A stretch of DNA of 47,368 bases from Betaproteobacteria bacterium (GTDB taxonomy: Bacteria > Pseudomonadota > Gammaproteobacteria > Burkholderiales > SG8-39). Every line of letters begins with the position of its first letter. The stretch's first letter is position 1. The position numbers were made by a program, and so were the translations under genes. Positions 25,012 through 33,547 of the stretch are shown piece by piece. The stretch is from the NCBI GenBank assembly GCA_009693335.1, contig SHXK01000005.1, positions 1 to 47,368 on the forward strand, given 5' to 3'. Below the pieces are notes generated by a model, which was given only the letters and a program-made list of their open reading frames with translations, was not told where the DNA came from and ran no database searches.

Positions 25012-26030
25012 GCAGCCGCCTTGCCGGGGTCGCGGCCAGCACGCCTCCAGCGCCAGTCGATCCACACCGCGATGGCGATCAACGCCATCGCCGCCGTGCA
25101 CAGCGCGCCGATCTGAATCGTCCCCTCGGCCCGGCGCACGAACAAGGCCAGCGCCACGCAACCGGCCATCGCCGCGTATTCGATCCACGCCGCGCCACGA
25201 TGACCAAAACCCAGGCGCACCAACCGTTGGTAATAATGGTCCTGGTGCGCCTGCCAGAGGCGCTCGCGGCGCAGCAGGCGCTTCACCAGCGTCAGCGTGG
25301 CGTCACACACGAAGGGCGCGAAGACGAGAACGGGAAACCACAGCGGCCAGAGACCGTCGTGCCAGCCGAGCACGCCGAGCGCACCGGCCAGAAAGCCGAG
25401 CGGCACCGAGCCGACATCGCCCATGAACAGCCGCGCCGGATGAAAATTCACCCGCAGGAAAGCGAGCGTAGCGACGGCGATGCTGCCGCTGGCCGTGGCC
25501 AGCGCGACATCGCCGGACTGGTACGCGGCAAAGGCGTAAGCGCCGAAACCGAATGCCGCCATACCGCCCGCGAGCCCGTCCGAGCCATCCATGAAGTTGT
25601 ACAGATTCGCGTACCAGGCGACGGCAAGCACCAGAACTACCAACAACAGCGGATCAGCAACACCGAGCACGAGACTCACCACGACGCCGGCCGCGGCAAG
25701 GTGCACGACCAGCCGCAGCAGCGTCGGCAGAGTGAAAAGGTCGTCTGCGAGCGAGAGCGCGGCAAGCGCACCCGCCATGCCGAGCGTGAGGGCAAGCGCG
25801 AAGGGAAAGGTGACAACAGTGGCGCTGCCTGTGGCGATACCAGCGGTCATGCCCGCAGCCACACCGGCAACAATCGCCAGCCCGCCGCTGCGCGGCACCG
25901 GCTGCTCATGCAGCGAGCGGTGGTTCGGTCGGTCCAGCATCCGCCGCCGGCCGAAGGGCGAGAGCAAGACCCACAGGCAAGCGAGCGAAATCACGAATGA
26001 CACGAGGATGGCCACGAGCGCGGCGGGCAT
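25008..26030 (-). CDS. Undecaprenyl-phosphate sugar-1-phosphate transferase (WbpL/WecA type)
   Basis: Polytopic membrane protein of the MraY/WecA family that moves HexNAc-1-phosphate or a 6-deoxy form to undecaprenyl phosphate, starting O-antigen repeat synthesis. About ten hydrophobic segments; hallmark motifs are DRPNHRSLHEQPVPRSGGLA, ALSLADDLFTLPTLLRL (DD pair), NLYNFMDGSDGLAGG, RLFMGDVGSVPLGFLAG and AHQDHYYQRLVRLG. The ATG at 26030 is preferred; a GTG two codons earlier or the open frame to 26102 are alternatives. Confidence 0.92.
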   Translation of the reverse strand: MPAALVAILVSFVISLACLWVLLSPFGRRRMLDRPNHRSLHEQPVPRSGGLAIVAGVAAGMTAGIATGSATVVTFPFALALTLGMAGALAALSLADDLFTLPTLLRLVVHLAAAGVVVSLVLGVADPLLLVVLVLAVAWYANLYNFMDGSDGLAGGMAAFGFGAYAFAAYQSGDVALATASGSIAVATLAFLRVNFHPARLFMGDVGSVPLGFLAGALGVLGWHDGLWPLWFPVLVFAPFVCDATLTLVKRLLRRERLWQAHQDHYYQRLVRLGFGHRGAAWIEYAAMAGCVALALFVRRAEGTIQIGALCTAAMALIAIAVWIDWRWRRAGRDPGKAAA

Positions 26031-26077
26031 GGTCACGAGCGCCCTAGCGTGGGCTGAAAATGCATGGCCCGCACATT

Positions 26078-26950
26078 CTATCTGCCTTGCGTTTGGAGCC
26101 ACTTGGCCGTGAGGCGCAGTCCTTCCTCGAAGGTGTGCGGCGGCGTCCAGCCGAGCTCGTGCCGGATCGCACTGTCGTCAACAACCAGCGAGCGGGTGAG
26201 CTTTTTTGCGGAGGGCGCGATCTCGAGCAGCGCCGGGGGGAGCGGGAAAAGCCGCGCCGGCCGACCAAGTGCGCTACCGAGCGCGCGACACAAGGCCGGC
26301 GTGGACAAGGGCGCACCGTCGCTCACGCCGTAGGTCTTGCCGACAGCCAAAGGCGATTCGAGACAGTGCACCACCGCATGCGCGAGATTACCGACATACA
26401 CGAGACTGCGACAGTTCTTGATGCTGGACAGGGGCAGTGGCCAACCGCGCTCCACGGCGCGCATCAAGGCGAGGAAATTTGCTTTTACGCCCGGGCCGTA
26501 GACCAGCGGCGGCCGCAACACGGTAAGCGCCAGACCAGACACCGCGCGCAGCGCCGTTTCCGCTGCGGCCTTGGCGCGCCCATAAGCATCCTGCAGCGCA
26601 AGCGGGCTGGAATCGTCGAAGGGCCGCTGCGTCGTTTCTTCGCCCAGCACCTTCACCGTACTCATCAACAACATCTTCACGCCAGCCGCCGCCGCGGCCT
26701 TGCCCAGCGCGAGCGCCGCATCGACATTGACCGCGCGCAAGCGCTCTTGGTCCACGCCTGGCGCATGTGCGAGTGCCGCGAGGTGCACCACTGCATCGGC
26801 GCCAGCGAGATGGGTCGGCCAAGCCGTGAACCCCGCAATATCGCCGACGGCAGCCCGGTCGAGGGCGACAACCTGATGGCCACGCGTGCGCAGCGCCGGG
26901 ACGAGCGCCGAGCCGATGAATCCGGAAGCGCCGGTGAGAACGATGCGCAT
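26078..26950 (-). CDS. NAD-dependent epimerase/reductase (WbpV/WbpK-like)
   Basis: Extended short-chain dehydrogenase of 290 residues: IVLTGASGFIGSALVPAL cofactor loop, VVHLAALAHAPGVD, STVKVLGE with catalytic Ser/Thr, DAYGRAKAAAETALR with Tyr-Lys, VLRPPLVYGPGVKANFLALM. Together with the following WbpL- and WbpM-like genes it is most likely a 4-keto reductase that forms UDP-QuiNAc or UDP-FucNAc, but a UDP-Glc epimerase role cannot be excluded. It lies between a GT4 gene and the WecA-type gene on the same strand. Confidence 0.85.
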   Translation of the reverse strand: MRIVLTGASGFIGSALVPALRTRGHQVVALDRAAVGDIAGFTAWPTHLAGADAVVHLAALAHAPGVDQERLRAVNVDAALALGKAAAAAGVKMLLMSTVKVLGEETTQRPFDDSSPLALQDAYGRAKAAAETALRAVSGLALTVLRPPLVYGPGVKANFLALMRAVERGWPLPLSSIKNCRSLVYVGNLAHAVVHCLESPLAVGKTYGVSDGAPLSTPALCRALGSALGRPARLFPLPPALLEIAPSAKKLTRSLVVDDSAIRHELGWTPPHTFEEGLRLTAKWLQTQGR

Positions 26951-26970
26951 GGGACTTCAGTCTAGTCAGA

Positions 26971-28101
26971 CTAGCGCCCGGCAGGAAGGAGCGTTTCACT
27001 GACCACCTTCAGGAGGCGTCCCACTCTGTCTGAAAACGCCTCGAACGAGAAACGTTCCAGGTGGTCCCGGGCCCGCCGCGGATCCGGCCGTGGTTTTCCG
27101 ACCAGCAGCGCATCGAGCAGTCGCATGAAATCCGCGCCGCCATCCTGGCGCGGATCGCGGTACAGGTAGCCGGTCTCGCCGTCCAGCACCGTCTCGGTGA
27201 AGGGCGGTGCGGCCACGGCAAGCACTGGCAGGCCGCAGTGCTGGGCTTCGATAACATTCAAGCCGAGCGCCTCCTTTTCGGGCAAACCGGTCAGCAGCCA
27301 ATCGAGCCCCGCGTATGCCGCCGCGACATTTTCCTGATAGCCCCAGAAACGCACCCGCCCGCCCAAGGGACGCAAAGCGCGCTGCAGATCGCGCACCGAG
27401 GCGTAACCGCCCGCGCCGAAGACTTCCAGATGCACCCCGGCACGTTGCGCAAGCAAGGGCGCGAGAATTTCGAACTGGCGGGGGAACTGTTTGATCGGTG
27501 TCAGCCGCGAGACGATTCCCAGCGTCAAGCCGGGGCGCTGGCGATAGCTTTTGGCGCCACGCAGCGCGCACCAGGCCGGATAAATCGAGCCCAGCAAGCG
27601 ATCGCGCAGCTTGCGCCGGTCGAAGTCGTAAACCGATCCGGCGCGCAGTTCGCCCCCGGATACTCCACGCGCTTCAGCGACGCCGTAAAGTGGCGCCTGC
27701 CACGCCGGTGCATTTAATGCCCGCAGGCCTTCGAGCACCCAGGCGGAGACCGGCACCACCAGATCGTGCCGCTCGTAAGCGCGTGGATCACGCCCTTGTG
27801 GCGGCATATGCGCGAGCGCCATGCGCAAGTGTCGGGCGTCAGCCGCAAGACAAGCCGGCAGCGGGCCGTGGGCAAGAAGCCAACTGCGCTCGGGCGGCAG
27901 CCGCAGCAGCAACTCCTCGGCGCGGGCGACCCGTAGAATCTCGGTATCAGGGGCGAGCGCGAGCCCGCTCCAGAACCGCGCGCGCTCATCGACCACCAGC
28001 GTGGTCGGCACGCCATGCCGCGCCAGCGCGCGCGTGAGGAACGCGGTGTAGACCTCGCCGCCGCCGAGCTGGGATTGCAGGTTGATCTGCCAGGCGCGCA
28101 T
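26971..28101 (-). CDS. Glycosyltransferase family 4
   Basis: A 376-residue GT-B enzyme. N-terminal acceptor domain begins INLQSQLGGGEVYTAFLTRALARHG (G-G-x-E-V-Y typical of GT4); C-terminal donor domain shows LTLGIVSRLTPIKQFPRQFEILAP, VHLEVFGAGGY, VRFWGYQENVAAAYAGLDWLLTGLPEKEALGLNVIEAQHCGLPV with the E-x7-E retaining motif. Probably adds a sugar of the O-unit or outer core. It starts five bases after the upstream GT9 stop. Confidence 0.88.
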   Translation of the reverse strand: MRAWQINLQSQLGGGEVYTAFLTRALARHGVPTTLVVDERARFWSGLALAPDTEILRVARAEELLLRLPPERSWLLAHGPLPACLAADARHLRMALAHMPPQGRDPRAYERHDLVVPVSAWVLEGLRALNAPAWQAPLYGVAEARGVSGGELRAGSVYDFDRRKLRDRLLGSIYPAWCALRGAKSYRQRPGLTLGIVSRLTPIKQFPRQFEILAPLLAQRAGVHLEVFGAGGYASVRDLQRALRPLGGRVRFWGYQENVAAAYAGLDWLLTGLPEKEALGLNVIEAQHCGLPVLAVAAPPFTETVLDGETGYLYRDPRQDGGADFMRLLDALLVGKPRPDPRRARDHLERFSFEAFSDRVGRLLKVVSETLLPAGR

Positions 28102-28106
28102 GCGGG

Positions 28107-29120
28107 TCAGGCGAGCGCCTGGAAGGCTTCCAGCACCGGCTCGAGCGCCAGGTCAGCAAGATCGCGTGATTCCGGCCGCACCAGGCGGTGTGCAACGCCC
28201 CAGGGACGCCAGCGCTCTAGCGGCGAATCGCCAAACAACGCGACCACGGGCTTGCCGAGCGCCGCGGCAAGGTGCATCACGCCGCCGTCAGGGCAGACCA
28301 CGCGATCAGCGAGCGATAGCGCCGCGATCAGTGTTTTCAGGTCGGGGGTCGCCACCGGAACCACGGCCGCCATGTTTGGCGCGTTGGCCGCGTCAACCAA
28401 GCTCGCCTTGCTGATCATGCCGAGCACCTGCTGCACGGCTTCGTCGTCGCCGGGATGGCCCGGATTGTCTTTTGAGCCCGGCGCCCACAGCAGCAGTACC
28501 CGCCCCTGCTGCGACAGTTGCGCGACGAGCGCGGCGTAACGCGTCAACGGCCAGCGTTGCGCCGGCCGGCGCGCACTGATATGCACTGCGGTGAACGGTC
28601 CGGCGCCGAGGGCTTGCTTCAACTCCAGTACTTTTTCCATATCGGGGAAAACCCGCAGCGCTCCGGGCCTGCCCGTCACCCCCAAAGATCTGCCAACGCC
28701 AAAAGTGCGCTCGACCTCGTGCATGCCAACAGGAAAATTCAAGGGCGCCGCGATGACCTGCCCAGGCTTCAGGCTGCGCGCCAGTCTCAGCGACTGCGGC
28801 GCGGGGGCTGGCGCCAGTACGTAATCCAGTTTTCGTTGCCGCAGCCCCGACAGTTGGCCAAGACGGTTTTTCAGATGCATGAAGATGCCGCCACTGCGGT
28901 GCTTCAACTTCTCGTAGACGAAGATTTCATCCAGCGCTGGATTGCGCGCCAGGACTTCCGCGTTGTACGTCGTCACCAGAGCGCCCAGCCAGGCGTGCGG
29001 CAACTGCGTGCGCAGCGCATCGAGCAACGGCGTGGTGCAGACCAGGTCGCCGATGTTGTCGCGACGCAGTAGAAGGATTCGCGGCGAACCGCTCATGAGG
29101 ATTCGCGGCGAACCGCTCAT
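28107..29120 (-). CDS. GT9 heptosyltransferase-family glycosyltransferase
   Basis: A 337-residue ADP-heptose:LPS heptosyltransferase family member: ILLLRRDNIGDLVCTTPLLDALR at the N-terminus, FTAVHISARRPAQRWPLTRYAALV, and VVCPDGGVMHLAAALGKPVVALFGDSPLERWRPWG at the C-terminus. Its first eight codons (MSGSPRIL) are present twice in tandem because of a 24-base duplication, so either ATG (29120 or 29096) may be used. The first follows directly after the waaL stop. Transfers heptose or another sugar to the core. Confidence 0.9.
   Translation of the reverse strand: MSGSPRILMSGSPRILLLRRDNIGDLVCTTPLLDALRTQLPHAWLGALVTTYNAEVLARNPALDEIFVYEKLKHRSGGIFMHLKNRLGQLSGLRQRKLDYVLAPAPAPQSLRLARSLKPGQVIAAPLNFPVGMHEVERTFGVGRSLGVTGRPGALRVFPDMEKVLELKQALGAGPFTAVHISARRPAQRWPLTRYAALVAQLSQQGRVLLLWAPGSKDNPGHPGDDEAVQQVLGMISKASLVDAANAPNMAAVVPVATPDLKTLIAALSLADRVVCPDGGVMHLAAALGKPVVALFGDSPLERWRPWGVAHRLVRPESRDLADLALEPVLEAFQALA
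29073..29120. repeat. 24-base tandem duplication of a gene start
   Basis: Segments 29073-29096 and 29097-29120 are identical in 23 of 24 bases and each contains the start codon and first seven codons of the GT9 gene (MSGSPRIL twice). It keeps the frame. Confidence 0.92.
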
Positions 29121-30371
29121 TCAGGATGCGCGCTGTGGGCGCGGTATGGACAGCGTCGACAGCCATAGGCCGAGTAGGAGCGCGGCGAGCAGACCGTGCT
29201 CGTGGTGCAGCGTCGTGTTCACCATGCCCACCATCACGGTCACGAACCAGGCGCTCGCCGCGCCGCCCCAGACGAGCCAGGCAAGCTCGCCGTCCTGGGC
29301 ACGCGGTCGGCGGCGGATCAGCACGGCAAACCAGGCGAGCAGCACCGCCGCGAGTGCGGCGAACCCCACGATGCCGCGCTCGGCGAGCGCGTTGACAAAC
29401 AGATTGTGGGCGTGCACGTACTCCATGTAGCGCGCTGCGTCGTAGTCTTTGCCCGCCTCGGCCCGCCAGGTTCGCACCCGTTCGTGGGAAATCTGTTTGT
29501 AGTTGTTCATGCCAACGCCGAACCACGGGTAGCGCTCCCAAGCCACGAGCGCCATACGCCAGATGCCATCGCGACCGGAAAGCACGTTTTGCGTGGCGAC
29601 ATAGACCTCCTGCTTGCGTATCACGGCAGTCTCGAAGGTGACGAGCGAAGCGGCGACCAGCGCCACCACCGCAAGGCTGGCGATGAACGCCGCGCGCCAG
29701 CGGGGCCACCAGGCGGCGCCAAGCACCAGCAGCAGCACCAACCCAACGCCGATCGCGCCACGGCTCGCAGTCACGATCAGCGAAACCAGCGCGAGCAGGC
29801 AGACCGCAAGCGCCAGCACACGCCTGCCGGTCGTCCAGGCGCGCCAGCACGTGAACAACCAGCTCGCGCAGACGCCGAACATAATCGCGATGTAGATGGC
29901 GGTGTGATTGACATGGCCGACCGAATACAGCTGCAAGGTGCCGCTCTTGCCGGCGCCGCTCCAGAGCCGCCAGTAGCCGAACGCGAGCCCAGCGACCAGC
30001 GAGAGGACCAGCGCACCCAGCACCCAGTGGATTTCCTTCGCGCTGTAGCCGCCGCGCTTCACCATCCAGCCCAGCAGTGCGTAGCGCGCGAGTTCATGTG
30101 CCCCGCTCAGCTCGCCGCCCCGCAAGCCAGAAAATGCCGCGGCCAGGTAGCCCGTAACGATCCAGAGCGCGAACAAGCTATCCCAGCCATCCCAACTGGC
30201 GCGAAACTGCGCCCCTAATTCACCCGCGCGGCTTCGATTCAGGAGCCATACCGCGACATAGCCCAGCCAGGCCAAATTCTTCGGCGCTTCAACGAGCGGC
30301 AAGAACAGGCAAAAAGCAATCAGCAGGCCGGTCTCGACCGGAAAACGGACCTTCTTCAGTTCAGCGAGCAT
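29121..30371 (-). CDS. waaL: O-antigen ligase family protein
   Basis: Polytopic membrane protein of the WaaL/RfaL family, joining the finished O-polysaccharide to lipid A-core at the periplasmic face. About twelve hydrophobic segments; the long periplasmic loop carries RDGIWRMALVAWERYPWFGVGMNNYKQISHERV and YVHAHNLFVNALAERGIVG, the H-x-x-N ligase motif. The start MLAELKKVRF (30371) is preferred over an in-frame ATG at 30380. It overlaps the upstream gene; its first codons are duplicated at 32388-32425. Function is well supported, though Wzy-type polymerases look similar. Confidence 0.88.
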   Translation of the reverse strand: MLAELKKVRFPVETGLLIAFCLFLPLVEAPKNLAWLGYVAVWLLNRSRAGELGAQFRASWDGWDSLFALWIVTGYLAAAFSGLRGGELSGAHELARYALLGWMVKRGGYSAKEIHWVLGALVLSLVAGLAFGYWRLWSGAGKSGTLQLYSVGHVNHTAIYIAIMFGVCASWLFTCWRAWTTGRRVLALAVCLLALVSLIVTASRGAIGVGLVLLLVLGAAWWPRWRAAFIASLAVVALVAASLVTFETAVIRKQEVYVATQNVLSGRDGIWRMALVAWERYPWFGVGMNNYKQISHERVRTWRAEAGKDYDAARYMEYVHAHNLFVNALAERGIVGFAALAAVLLAWFAVLIRRRPRAQDGELAWLVWGGAASAWFVTVMVGMVNTTLHHEHGLLAALLLGLWLSTLSIPRPQRAS

Positions 30372-30375
30372 GGCG
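30338..30375. repeat. waaL 5' end, left copy of direct repeat
   Basis: Thirty-eight bases covering the waaL start codon and first ten or so codons match 32388-32425 at 35 of 38 positions, exactly 2,050 bases away. Two genes (CgeB-like GT and methyltransferase) lie between. Both upstream genes end in a near-identical way over the waaL start. Confidence 0.82.
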
Positions 30376-31293
30376 CGCAAAGTCTAACAGCCGTGCGGCG
30401 CGGTTCCCGTAGCCGTGGTCGCGCGCGACGCGCGCCCGCGCGCGTTCGGCGATAGCGCGCGCCTCGTCGAAGCGCTCGAGAAAATGCCCCACCATCGAGA
30501 CGCACTCGTCCAGGCTGCCGTACTCGGCCCGCTCAGCGTCGGCGAAATCTTCCGCCGCGTGACGGCGCCGGTCAGCAAGCAGAAAGCCGCCACAAGCCGG
30601 CACGCCGTAGCAGCGTTCGGGCAGCCCCCAGCTGAGCTCGGAACCCGCGTCGCAGATCGCGATGGTGGAAAGGTTGATGCGGCTGCGCGAGATGATGTCG
30701 AGTTGCTCGGCCTCCGACATGCCCACGCTGTCACGGAACAGAACTTTCAGGTTCTGCGCTTCCAGCCTTCCTTTCAGGACATGAAGAAACTCCACGCGCC
30801 GCGCATGCTCACCGTAACGCCTGACATCCATGCTGCCGAAGAAGGATACGTCCCAGCGGTAGCGGGCAGAATCGCGCAACGCTTGGAGTTCCCCTTCATT
30901 CACCTTAAACAGCGCCTCACGCGCGGCGTTCGGGCAGTACAGCGTTCTCGCCGAAAACTTCTCCGCCGCCTGCATCGAGTGGGAGGCATAGCCGTCGAAG
31001 GGCTTGAGCCAGGCCATCACGGCTAGCCGTCGCGGATGAACGCCGCGATTGAAAGGCGCGTCCCGGTTCAGTGCAAGGAACGGCACCCTGGCCCGGGCAA
31101 GGCGCTTTTTCAGCCCGAGCGTGCGGCGCACCATTCTTGCGCAGTCGACGAATTCCGCGACGCACAGTACCGCGCCTTTAAGCGTGTCTGCCTCCGGCGT
31201 CCATTGGTCCTCGATCACCTCGTAGCCCAGCGCCTCGAAGCCCTCACGGAGTGCTGGAAAGCGGCCGCGAAAATTAAAAATTATTCTTTCCAT
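30361..31293 (-). CDS. CgeB-like glycosyltransferase (GT-B), copy 1
   Basis: A 310-residue protein resembling CgeB/spore maturation-type glycosyltransferases (Glyco_trans_1_2 C-terminal domain). Segments: FNFRGRFPALREGFEALGYEVIEDQW, NRDAPFNRGVHPRRL, DVSFFGSMDVRRYGEHARR, and the donor-side SRINLSTIAICDAGSELSWGLPERCYGVPACGGFLLADRRRHAAEDF. It shares this text with the gene at 36388-37383, so they are paralogues for related sugars. The stop overlaps the waaL start. It is part of the two-gene insert bounded by the waaL repeat. Confidence 0.78.
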   Translation of the reverse strand: MERIIFNFRGRFPALREGFEALGYEVIEDQWTPEADTLKGAVLCVAEFVDCARMVRRTLGLKKRLARARVPFLALNRDAPFNRGVHPRRLAVMAWLKPFDGYASHSMQAAEKFSARTLYCPNAAREALFKVNEGELQALRDSARYRWDVSFFGSMDVRRYGEHARRVEFLHVLKGRLEAQNLKVLFRDSVGMSEAEQLDIISRSRINLSTIAICDAGSELSWGLPERCYGVPACGGFLLADRRRHAAEDFADAERAEYGSLDECVSMVGHFLERFDEARAIAERARARVARDHGYGNRAARLLDFARHAR

Positions 31294-31311
31294 CTACCTA
31301 TTGTCGGCTAG

Positions 31312-31340
31312 GTTTTGCAGATGCGTAGATTCTGCAAAAC
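31312..31340. repeat. Inverted repeat between inserted genes
   Basis: GTTTTGCAGA (31312-31321) and TCTGCAAAAC (31331-31340) are perfect complements across 9 bases. It lies in the 83-base gap between the methyltransferase and the CgeB-like gene. There is no T-run beyond it on the transcribed strand, so it is more likely a protein site or attenuating hairpin than a classical terminator. Confidence 0.5.
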
Positions 31341-31376
31341 GCAGAGCACAGACGTGCGGCTTATTTTCTGACACGC

Positions 31377-32351
31377 TCAGCGTGCTCGTAGGTAGAAGCA
31401 GGCGTAGTCGCCCTCGCGCTTGCGGTTCAATTCTGCGGCCTGCTTCTGAAAGCCATCCCACTCCTGCGGCGAGAACGCGTCCGCACGGTTGCCAGGGCCA
31501 GGCCGATATTTGCCGTGCTCTGCGTAGGGCACCCCACGGATGTACAGCTCGCTGCCGCTGAACTGCTGCGCCGACGAATCGTAGACCGTATCCGAGATCT
31601 CCATGCCAACGTTGGCCGCGAGCAATGCCATGCTTTTCCGGGTGTGCAGGTAAAGGTGCCTCGGCGCGTCCCAGGCTATCCAATGGAGCCCGTACTTGCG
31701 GCGCGCGTAGCAGTCGGACACCGGAATGCGCAGCAGCAGCGTGCCGCCCGGTGCGACCTTGCGTGCAAGCAACTGCAGCATCCCCGCGGAATCCGGCATG
31801 TGCTCGAAGGAATGGTGCAGCATGACGAAGTCATACTGACCCTCCAGTTCCTCGACTCCGCGCTTGAGGATCCGCAGGCCGTTGCCGTAGTCGATGTCGG
31901 CCTGAATGAACGGATCGGCGCCCAGCAGCGAGCGGAAACCGTCACGCTGGAGCCTGAGCAACAGCCCGCCCGCGCCGCAGCCGATGTCCACGATGCGCGA
32001 GGCTAGCGATACACGACGCCGGAACCAGTCGAAATGCTCCGAACGCTTCGACATCAGCCCGAGCGCGGCGCCCGCGATCGAGAATTCGCCGAGGAAATAC
32101 CGAGTGCGCTCATGCCGCAGTCGCAGCAGCCAGTTCGGATAGCGCTTCTTCTTTGGCGGCTTGTAGGAGTAGTAGGCGTCGCTCGGGTAATACTTCGCCA
32201 GGTCGGCCGGAATCGTGGCGATCTGCAGGCAGCCGCAGCGGGCGCATTCAAGGTACTCGAATTCTTCCCGCCAGCCGAACATCATCTCCTTCGGAAAATG
32301 CGACTGGTTTCCTTCGGCGTTGCTGCAGATGCGACAGGCGCGCTCAGTCAC
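31377..32351 (-). CDS. SAM-dependent methyltransferase with zinc-ribbon start
   Basis: A 324-residue class I methyltransferase. It starts at a GTG with a zinc-ribbon-like CRIC and CARCGCLQ (two Cys pairs), then a helical linker (YPSDAYYSYKPPKKKRYPNWL), SAM motif I RIVDIGCGAGGLLLRL, YDFVMLHHSFEHMPDSAGMLQLLARKVAPGGTLLLRIPV. Such proteins methylate O-antigen or nucleotide-bound sugars. It begins an apparent two-gene insert; its start overlaps the relic of the waaL 5' end. Confidence 0.87.
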   Translation of the reverse strand: MTERACRICSNAEGNQSHFPKEMMFGWREEFEYLECARCGCLQIATIPADLAKYYPSDAYYSYKPPKKKRYPNWLLRLRHERTRYFLGEFSIAGAALGLMSKRSEHFDWFRRRVSLASRIVDIGCGAGGLLLRLQRDGFRSLLGADPFIQADIDYGNGLRILKRGVEELEGQYDFVMLHHSFEHMPDSAGMLQLLARKVAPGGTLLLRIPVSDCYARRKYGLHWIAWDAPRHLYLHTRKSMALLAANVGMEISDTVYDSSAQQFSGSELYIRGVPYAEHGKYRPGPGNRADAFSPQEWDGFQKQAAELNRKREGDYACFYLRAR

Positions 32352-32421
32352 GATAGTGCACTGGTACGGGACACAGGCGGATCGCGTCCGGAAAACGGAC
32401 CTTCTTCAGCTCAACCAGCAT
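32344..32421 (-). pseudogene. Relic of waaL 5' end
   Basis: From the ATG at 32421 the frame reads MLVELKKVRFPDAIRLCPVP, then VHYRD and a stop. The first eleven codons copy the waaL start (MLAELKKVRFP); the rest is unrelated. The 38-base match to 30338-30375 spans 32388-32425. It is the far boundary of the two-gene insert. Confidence 0.75.
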
Positions 32422-33547
32422 GGCGGCTGCAGTTTAGTGCGGCCTGCAACACCTCATCGACGCCGATCGCCTGCAGGCAGCGCGGCGCCGGGCATTCCGC
32501 CAGCGTACGCTGGCAGCGGCGGACCCAGGCGATCTCCCGCTTGAACAGGAGGTTCTGGTCGCGGCAGGGAAAGTCCGCCACCGTCACGCTGCGGCAGGGC
32601 AGCTCACGCAGGAAATCGCCCGGACCAACGAGGGTTGCAGATGCCGGGCCGTAGAGCGTGACACTGGGCGTGCCGGTGAGGCGACCGAGATGTGCGATGC
32701 CCGTATCCGGGCTCAGTAGAAGGCGCGCGCCTTTTATCAGCTGCCACAGTTGCGCCAGATCGAGCTTACCCGCGTAGGAAGGAAAGCGGCGCTCCGGATC
32801 GATGGCCGCGACCTCATTTTCTTCCCCAGGGCCCGCACTCCAGACGACCGGCAAACCACGGCGCGCCTGTTCCACGGCCACCGCCAACCAGCGCTCGCGG
32901 TGCCAACGCTTCAGGGCGCTGCTGGCGCCGACATGAATCACGCAATATTCCCCGCCCGGCCTGTCGAACGGCACGCAGAGAGGTGCGGGCCAGTTCTGTG
33001 GCCGGTAGGCGCGCGGCGCTGGGCCGTCGGCGAGCATGGTGACCGAGTCTGCCCAGGAGGTGGGCGTATCTGGATACTGGCGCAGTTCGTCCACCGGCCA
33101 GCTCTTGTACCCAGGCCGGTCGCCCGCGTGCGCGACGATCCAGCGCGCGCCGGCCGCCGCGGCCAGCCAGGCGTGGCGGTTGTCGCCCGGCACATAGGCC
33201 AGATCGTAGCCCTCGGGCGCGAATAAAGGATCCAGCGTCGCGGCCTCGCGCGGTTCGAACACCACCGGCTCGACGCCGTAAGGACGCGATGCATAAAGCG
33301 GTGCGTAGGCGCGCCGCACCGTCATCACGATGCTCGCCTGCGGATGCTGCTCGCGTAGCTTCGCCAGCAGCGCGGTCAGCATCAAGGTATCGCCCAGAAG
33401 GAGGTGATGCGCGATCAAGATACGGCGCGGCACGGCGGGCCGCTCGCGCCGCCGCAAGCGCAGAAAGCGCCGGGTCAGCGCACGCGGCAACAGCCGCAGG
33501 CGCCCGGCGAGCCGGCCCGCGTTTTTTCTAGCTAACACCGCAGACAT
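32411..33547 (-). CDS. GT9 heptosyltransferase-family glycosyltransferase
   Basis: A 378-residue GT9 enzyme with a basic N-terminal stretch (RLLPRALTRRFLRLRRRERP), RILIAHHLLLGDTLMLTALLAKL, YCVIHVGASSALKRWHRERW, and LLLSPDTGIAHLGRLTGTPSVTLYG at the C-terminal donor site. The four-Cys tail (FPCRDQN...RRCQRTLAECPAPRCL) is seen in heptosyltransferase relatives. The ATG at 33547 overlaps the upstream GT4 stop by 20 bases. Its end overlaps the relic of the waaL start, exactly as the CgeB-like gene overlaps waaL itself. Confidence 0.87.
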   Translation of the reverse strand: MSAVLARKNAGRLAGRLRLLPRALTRRFLRLRRRERPAVPRRILIAHHLLLGDTLMLTALLAKLREQHPQASIVMTVRRAYAPLYASRPYGVEPVVFEPREAATLDPLFAPEGYDLAYVPGDNRHAWLAAAAGARWIVAHAGDRPGYKSWPVDELRQYPDTPTSWADSVTMLADGPAPRAYRPQNWPAPLCVPFDRPGGEYCVIHVGASSALKRWHRERWLAVAVEQARRGLPVVWSAGPGEENEVAAIDPERRFPSYAGKLDLAQLWQLIKGARLLLSPDTGIAHLGRLTGTPSVTLYGPASATLVGPGDFLRELPCRSVTVADFPCRDQNLLFKREIAWVRRCQRTLAECPAPRCLQAIGVDEVLQAALNCSRHAG

